Below the pieces are notes generated by a model. It saw nothing but the letters and a program-made list of their open reading frames with translations. It did not search any database and was not told the DNA's origin. Positions 6,150 through 9,793 of a stretch of 9,793 nt of DNA are shown piece by piece (within the stretch, counting starts at the first letter, position 1; the number at the start of each line of letters is the position of its first letter). The DNA comes from Candidatus Iainarchaeum sp. (GTDB lineage Archaea > Iainarchaeota > Iainarchaeia > Iainarchaeales > JAAZKV01): contig JABIDZ010000102.1 of NCBI GenBank assembly GCA_018651445.1, forward strand, positions 1 through 9,793. Reading direction: 5' to 3'. The translations under genes were made by a program, and so were the position numbers.

Positions 6150-6170
6150 GACTAAAGCATTTATCTTAGT

Positions 6171-6605
6171 ATGTTTGAAGACAAGATTAATTTGATTCCA
6201 ACAGACGAGATTACTTCTTTGAAAGAAGATCTAGAACATTTGTACGAAAGAGAATTATTTGCAAAAATGACTTATGACACACAAATCCAGAAATTTGATG
6301 GACGTATCTTAGAAACTCTAAAAGAATTGCTTTCTCAAGAAGAAGAACATGCGTATATACTCAATACGATTCTTGAAAAGATTGAAGACAAGCAAGCAGA
6401 AACTATTTCAAAGATGCTTCCTACTGAAGTTAATACTTCTTTAACGTCTGGTTTAGCATATGATATCAAAGAAGAAGAACAAGCAACTATCGAATACAAA
6501 AAGATTCTTGCAAAAGTTGTTTCTCCCGAACTAAAAGAAGTGCTAGAACATATTTTGCAAGAAGAGTTTGCACATGTTGGCAGATTGCAAAAATATTTAG
6601 AATAA
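6171..6605 (+). CDS. Ferritin-like/rubrerythrin-type di-iron protein
   Basis: The 144-residue, all-helical protein fits a four-helix-bundle ferritin-like domain. Candidate metal ligands fall where expected: E28 in helix A (YERELF), E57-x2-H60 in helix B (QEEEHAY), the E101-E103 cluster in helix C (KEEEQATIEY) and E132-x2-H135 in helix D (EEFAHV). Two ExxH motifs flanked by lone glutamates are the signature of di-iron carboxylate proteins of the rubrerythrin/ferritin superfamily. There is no C-terminal rubredoxin domain and no cysteine at all, so if it reduces peroxide it must take electrons from another protein. Iron storage, peroxide scavenging or another di-iron oxidase activity are all possible. 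It is a single-gene unit, divergent from cdc6 and convergent with pheT. Confidence 0.85.
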   Translation: MFEDKINLIPTDEITSLKEDLEHLYERELFAKMTYDTQIQKFDGRILETLKELLSQEEEHAYILNTILEKIEDKQAETISKMLPTEVNTSLTSGLAYDIKEEEQATIEYKKILAKVVSPELKEVLEHILQEEFAHVGRLQKYLE

Positions 6606-6606
6606 T

Positions 6607-6625
6607 AAACTGTAATCTAGTTTTT
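6607..6625. terminator. Bidirectional terminator between the ferritin-like gene and pheT
   Basis: AAACT (6607-6611) and AGTTT (6619-6623) form a small stem with a 7-nt loop. On the plus strand the T run extends to 6625, overlapping the pheT stop codon. The 18-bp convergent gap leaves no other place for termination. The stem is short, so the T tract is probably the main signal. Confidence 0.45.
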
Positions 6626-8276
6626 ACAATTCGAATTCAAATACACAAGTTGGTTTTTTCAAACCAAATTTTTGTTCAACTTCTTTACTAAGTTCTCCAA
6701 TAAATCCTTTTTTGCCGTTCACAGTTATCTCTGCACTGTTTTCACCAAGGAAAGGAAACGCTTTCTTTTTTACTTTCAAATCAAGCCCTAAATTATCACA
6801 GAGAGTTACAAGCATAGATTTTATTTCAGTAAACTCTACATTTGAATGGGTTGAAACAACACAAACATGATTTGATTGGTTCACTCCAATATCTGCATTA
6901 GGATCTAAGTCTAAACATGCACCAACCTCAAATATCTTTTGAGGAAATAATTGTCCTTTATTCTTTGTTAAAAATGCTAATGCTTGTGGCAACAATCTTT
7001 TTCGCATTATTTCGTGACTAGAACTCATTGGATTTGCTAGTTCAACAAACTTTTCTTTTATCAATAGATTTTTTTCTTGTATTTGTTTTGACGTTAAGTT
7101 AAACGAAATAATTTCTTGTAATCCCAAACCAATACACACATCACGAACACTTTCAAGTGAATCTAGTTCACTCAAACTCTCCCCAATAACACACATTTCA
7201 ACAGGTAAAGGAGTTATCTTGTCATAACCATAAGAAACTAATCCATCTTCAACGACATCCACTGCGTGCATAATATCTTGTCGGTAATTTGAATATTCAA
7301 CAGTTGTTTTTCCCTTTGCCATTGTTACTTTGTACCTCGCTTTTTCAAGGAGCGTTTTCAATTCAGTTGCTTTTACATCAAGACCAGTTACTTGATTGAA
7401 TAAATCTGTTTTAAACGTTAGTTTTTGTGTTTTGAATTCAGGCGTTGCAACCTTTCTTTTAGGGTATTGCGTGCCTTCGGGAAAATGTATTTCGGTTGTT
7501 TCGATTTTTCCACCTCGATCAGCTAGAGCCATGCACATCACTTCTAGTGCAGTGCTAACTGTGCCCCAATTAAATCCAGTTACTTCTATGAATAAATTCT
7601 TTGTTAATTCAGTTACTTTTCCGGTTGCATTCGAATTAATTATTGGAGGCATTGACGCCACGGTGTTTTCTGAGTCAATTACAATTGGAAATACTGGCGC
7701 GTTCTCTAGTAAATGTTTGTATGCTTTTCCTTTTTCGTGTTGCGAGAGTATTTCGCTTGGCCTCATTGACACTTTCCATTCAAGTGGAACAAATTCTATG
7801 TCTTTGTCTTTGTAACCCTTGTAATAAACCGGCGGTTTCATTACATTTAGGTCGTATAAACCAATTCCAACTTCTTTTCTTTTTCTTCCAAATGTTTCTC
7901 CAACTTTTTCTTGTAGTTGAACCATTTGTATAATAAAATCGTTATCTACTTTGACATTTTTTACCACGGCACAAGCAATTAATGGTCTAACTTTTGCAAG
8001 ATTTTTATCAACATAAACTTTTATGTTTCCTTTAGTCGTTTTGTATTTTTTTATTCCTTTGTCTTTTCCAATTCGTGCTTTCATTTCTCTTGCGATTCCT
8101 TCTGCACTCCACAAGTCTGGGCGATTAGTTTCTTTTACATCAATCTTTATTGTGTCACCGTCTTGTCCATCAAGTTCTCCCTTAACAAACATTAATGCAC
8201 TCTCAAGTTGTGGAATTGTGAATTTCTTTCCGATCAATTTTTCCAAATCTTTTTTACTTGCTTCTATTGTAGGCAT
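6624..8276 (-). CDS. pheT: Phenylalanyl-tRNA synthetase beta subunit
   Basis: PheT combines with PheS in an (alpha-beta)2 enzyme that charges tRNA-Phe; the beta subunit supports tRNA binding and hydrolyses mischarged Tyr-tRNA-Phe. At 550 residues it is the archaeal/eukaryotic type, far shorter than the roughly 800-residue bacterial form. The N-terminal region carries the typical ETNRPDLWSAEGIARE (49-64), the B3/4 editing region spans about 90-255, and the B5 domain about 280-355 has the metal-binding YRQDIMHAVDVVED block (331-344). The catalytically inactive class II core follows, with NPMSSSHEIMRKRLLP (415-430) and KIFEVG (447-452). The ATG overlaps the pheS TAA by one base (TAATG). AAGGTGAT, a near-complete Shine-Dalgarno match, sits 6 nt upstream inside pheS. 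Confidence 0.96.
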   Translation of the reverse strand: MPTIEASKKDLEKLIGKKFTIPQLESALMFVKGELDGQDGDTIKIDVKETNRPDLWSAEGIAREMKARIGKDKGIKKYKTTKGNIKVYVDKNLAKVRPLIACAVVKNVKVDNDFIIQMVQLQEKVGETFGRKRKEVGIGLYDLNVMKPPVYYKGYKDKDIEFVPLEWKVSMRPSEILSQHEKGKAYKHLLENAPVFPIVIDSENTVASMPPIINSNATGKVTELTKNLFIEVTGFNWGTVSTALEVMCMALADRGGKIETTEIHFPEGTQYPKRKVATPEFKTQKLTFKTDLFNQVTGLDVKATELKTLLEKARYKVTMAKGKTTVEYSNYRQDIMHAVDVVEDGLVSYGYDKITPLPVEMCVIGESLSELDSLESVRDVCIGLGLQEIISFNLTSKQIQEKNLLIKEKFVELANPMSSSHEIMRKRLLPQALAFLTKNKGQLFPQKIFEVGACLDLDPNADIGVNQSNHVCVVSTHSNVEFTEIKSMLVTLCDNLGLDLKVKKKAFPFLGENSAEITVNGKKGFIGELSKEVEQKFGLKKPTCVFEFEL

Positions 8277-9718
8277 TACTTCATCACCTTCGCTTCTCTT
8301 AAATAACCTAAGTCTTGTGAAAATAAATTTCGGATATCTTTTATTCCAAGTTTCATCATTGCTAATCTATCAATTCCTAGCCCCCATGCAATTGCAGTTG
8401 TTCCTTTTGCATATCCTAGGTTTTCAAGCATTTCTGGTCGAAACACTCCTCCGCCTGCAAACTCCATCCAACCAACATTTGAGTTATATGCTGAGAGTTC
8501 CACACTTGGTTCAGTAAATGGATAATAATCTGGGAAGAACTTTGTTTTTGTTGCCCCTGCAATTTCTTTTGCAATCAAATCTAGTTGCCCTAGTAAATGT
8601 CTAAAATTAATTCCTTCGCCAATAACAAAACAGTCTAGTTGATTAAACTCTAGTAAATGTGTTGCATCCAAAACATCTGGTCTAAAGCAACGAGTAATAA
8701 CAAAATATTTTCCCGGAACCGTGCAAGGCTTACATAGTTCTACAACATCAAATCCGGTTCCGTGTCCGGGAGGCATTAGCTTTTCGGCAGTTTTTTGATC
8801 CCATTTGTAACCCCAACCTTTTGAATTACTAACTCCTCCATCTTCGTGCGCAGCTTTTATTGCGGCCACTGCTTTTTTGTTTGTTAGTTTTCCGTGTGTT
8901 GGTTGTTTTAATTGATAAGTATCCGTCCAAGTTCTTGCTGGGTGGTTTTGTGGTTGGTACAAACCATCAAAATGATAGAACTCTTGGGTTATTAGAGTTG
9001 ATTTCATTTCAGTGTAACCCAATTCAACCATTTTTTTTCGTAGATCTTTTATGAATTGAGTATACGGTTGTTTTTTACCTGCAAAGATTTTTGGTACGGG
9101 CGCTTCAACATCATATACTCTCGCAACCTTTTTGCTTTTTAGTAGTTTTTGTGCTTCTTCACCACTCTTCGAAATGCTTATTGTTCGTTTAGTAAAATCT
9201 TTTTGTTCTATTAAACCTCTTTGTGACAATTCACGAATTATTTCTTCTTTTACTTTCACACCATCAACAATATCTCTTAATGCATTAGCATAATCAAAAG
9301 TTTCTTGTTCGCTTGCTACCCCTGTTTCAGTTATTTTTCCTTGTGCAATTATAATGAAAGCTTTTTTCTTATTTATTCCAAGAGCTGCTGTGAATTCGTT
9401 CTTACTTAGCCCGGACTTTGTTTGTAATTCATTAAAAGTTGCTTCACCCTTAAGTTTTGTCAGAGTTTCTAAAAAAACATTTTCAGGCATTCCACATTCA
9501 AGAGACTTTTCTCCATCATTGGTTAGCGAGAACTTTTTTGTAGCAACTTCTTTTAGCACAGCCAAGCCTTTTTCATTTAACCAAGCACTAGCTCGTCTAA
9601 CTGAATCAATTGGTAACCTTGTTTCCTCAGTTAATTCTTCAAAATCTTTGGAATCATCAGTCAAAAACAATAATACGCTTCTTTCGATTTCACTCAATTG
9701 TTTTACTTGCTCTAACAT
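8276..9718 (-). CDS. pheS: Phenylalanyl-tRNA synthetase alpha subunit
   Basis: PheS is the catalytic class II subunit that activates phenylalanine with ATP and transfers it to tRNA. The 480-residue protein has an N-terminal array of winged-helix modules (about 1-195) typical of archaeal and eukaryotic alpha subunits. The catalytic core has motif 1 around QPQNHPARTWTDTYQL (255-270), motif 2 around RCFRPDVLDATHLLEFNQLD (343-362), the GGGVFRPEML block (422-431) and motif 3 WGLGIDRLAMMKLGIKDIR (445-463). I start at the ATG at 9718 (MLEQVKQLSE). The upstream in-frame ATG at 9763 would add 15 residues and swallow the TATA box at 9741-9749. It is the first gene of a two-gene operon with pheT. Confidence 0.96.
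   Translation of the reverse strand: MLEQVKQLSEIERSVLLFLTDDSKDFEELTEETRLPIDSVRRASAWLNEKGLAVLKEVATKKFSLTNDGEKSLECGMPENVFLETLTKLKGEATFNELQTKSGLSKNEFTAALGINKKKAFIIIAQGKITETGVASEQETFDYANALRDIVDGVKVKEEIIRELSQRGLIEQKDFTKRTISISKSGEEAQKLLKSKKVARVYDVEAPVPKIFAGKKQPYTQFIKDLRKKMVELGYTEMKSTLITQEFYHFDGLYQPQNHPARTWTDTYQLKQPTHGKLTNKKAVAAIKAAHEDGGVSNSKGWGYKWDQKTAEKLMPPGHGTGFDVVELCKPCTVPGKYFVITRCFRPDVLDATHLLEFNQLDCFVIGEGINFRHLLGQLDLIAKEIAGATKTKFFPDYYPFTEPSVELSAYNSNVGWMEFAGGGVFRPEMLENLGYAKGTTAIAWGLGIDRLAMMKLGIKDIRNLFSQDLGYLREAKVMK
8283..8290 (-). promoter_or_regulatory. Shine-Dalgarno sequence of pheT inside pheS
   Basis: The minus strand reads AAGGTGAT, matching the archaeal anti-Shine-Dalgarno over GGTGAT, with a 6-nt gap to the pheT ATG. 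Together with the one-base stop/start overlap it supports coupled synthesis of the two subunits in equal amounts. Confidence 0.75.
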
Positions 9719-9740
9719 GAATAAAACAAGAGAATTCGTT

Positions 9741-9749
9741 ATTTTAAAG
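9741..9749 (-). promoter_or_regulatory. TATA box of the pheS-pheT operon
   Basis: The minus strand reads CTTTAAAAT, centred 27 nt before the ATG at 9718. The mRNA is predicted to be leaderless. This decides the start codon against 9763. Confidence 0.65.
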
Positions 9750-9771
9750 CTTTCTAGATGCAACCAACAAG

Positions 9772-9779
9772 TTATTTAA
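9772..9779 (+). promoter_or_regulatory. Possible TATA box of a divergent gene beyond the window
   Basis: TTATTTAA is TATA-like on the plus strand. With the spacing seen elsewhere here, a start codon would fall about 25-27 nt downstream, just outside the window. This is a guess from spacing alone. Confidence 0.25.
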
Positions 9780-9793
9780 TCTGGTAGGATAAA

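Noticed and set aside
4918..6170. Replication origin next to cdc6
   Set aside because: Neither flanking gap (83 and 108 bp) contains a sequence resembling the TTCCA-GTGGAA-type origin recognition box, and no cluster of longer repeats is visible. The 6103-6129 dyad alone is not enough.
7396..7815. Plus-strand frames opposite pheT and pheS
   Set aside because: These are shadows of strongly conserved synthetase genes, with no promoter or recognisable motif.
9719..9763. 15-residue N-terminal extension of PheS
   Set aside because: It would place the well-formed TATA box inside the coding region, and MLEQVKQLSE is a typical start of the first winged helix.
9770..9793. Possible 3' end of a minus-strand tRNA (TCCTACCA on the minus strand)
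   Set aside because: Only a few bases are available, the implied acceptor stem would be unusually AU-rich, and no T-loop can be checked within the window.

Overview
The window is a compact, AT-rich stretch of archaeal chromosome with nine protein genes and almost no spare DNA: every intergenic gap is under about 110 bp. The archaeal assignment rests on several genes: a clamp-loader large subunit (RfcL), an Orc1/Cdc6 initiator, an archaeal/eukaryotic-type phenylalanyl-tRNA synthetase with a short 550-residue beta subunit, and an archaeal YchF/OLA1-type P-loop NTPase. The promoters also fit: TATA boxes are centred 25-27 nt before the ATG, which gives leaderless mRNAs. The low G+C, lysine-rich proteins and tight packing suggest a small-genome DPANN-type archaeon (Woesearchaeota/Pacearchaeota-like). 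That lineage call is inference; no rRNA is present to prove it.

Layout, left to right. 88-873 (+) encodes a secreted, C-terminally membrane-anchored protein of unknown function, convergent with rfcL (885-2189, -). A 77-bp divergent promoter region separates rfcL from ychF (2267-3469, +). ychF converges on a two-gene minus-strand operon (3506-4917). That operon encodes a very lysine-rich 370-residue protein and a 96-residue protein that shares its C-terminal domain. Upstream of it is cdc6 (5001-6062, -), divergent across 108 bp from a small ferritin-like gene (6171-6605, +). The window ends with the minus-strand pheS-pheT operon (6624-9718), whose two genes overlap by one base.

Most genes are housekeeping: DNA replication (rfcL, cdc6), translation (pheS, pheT), ribosome-associated NTPase (ychF) and iron/oxidative-stress handling (ferritin-like).

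The most interesting part is the 3506-4917 operon. Its first protein combines a histone-H1-like lysine tail, a short coiled coil, two copies of a YN-F-I...W motif resembling the core of HMG-box/YABBY DNA-binding proteins, five basic KIKY-type repeats and a helical C-terminal domain. The second gene encodes a stand-alone copy of that C-terminal domain. This reads as a candidate undescribed nucleoid (chromatin) protein with a dedicated partner. Its promoter is the only one in the window with a near-perfect TATA box plus a leader carrying a Shine-Dalgarno sequence, which fits high expression. I see no tRNA, rRNA, CRISPR array, insertion sequence or recognisable replication origin.
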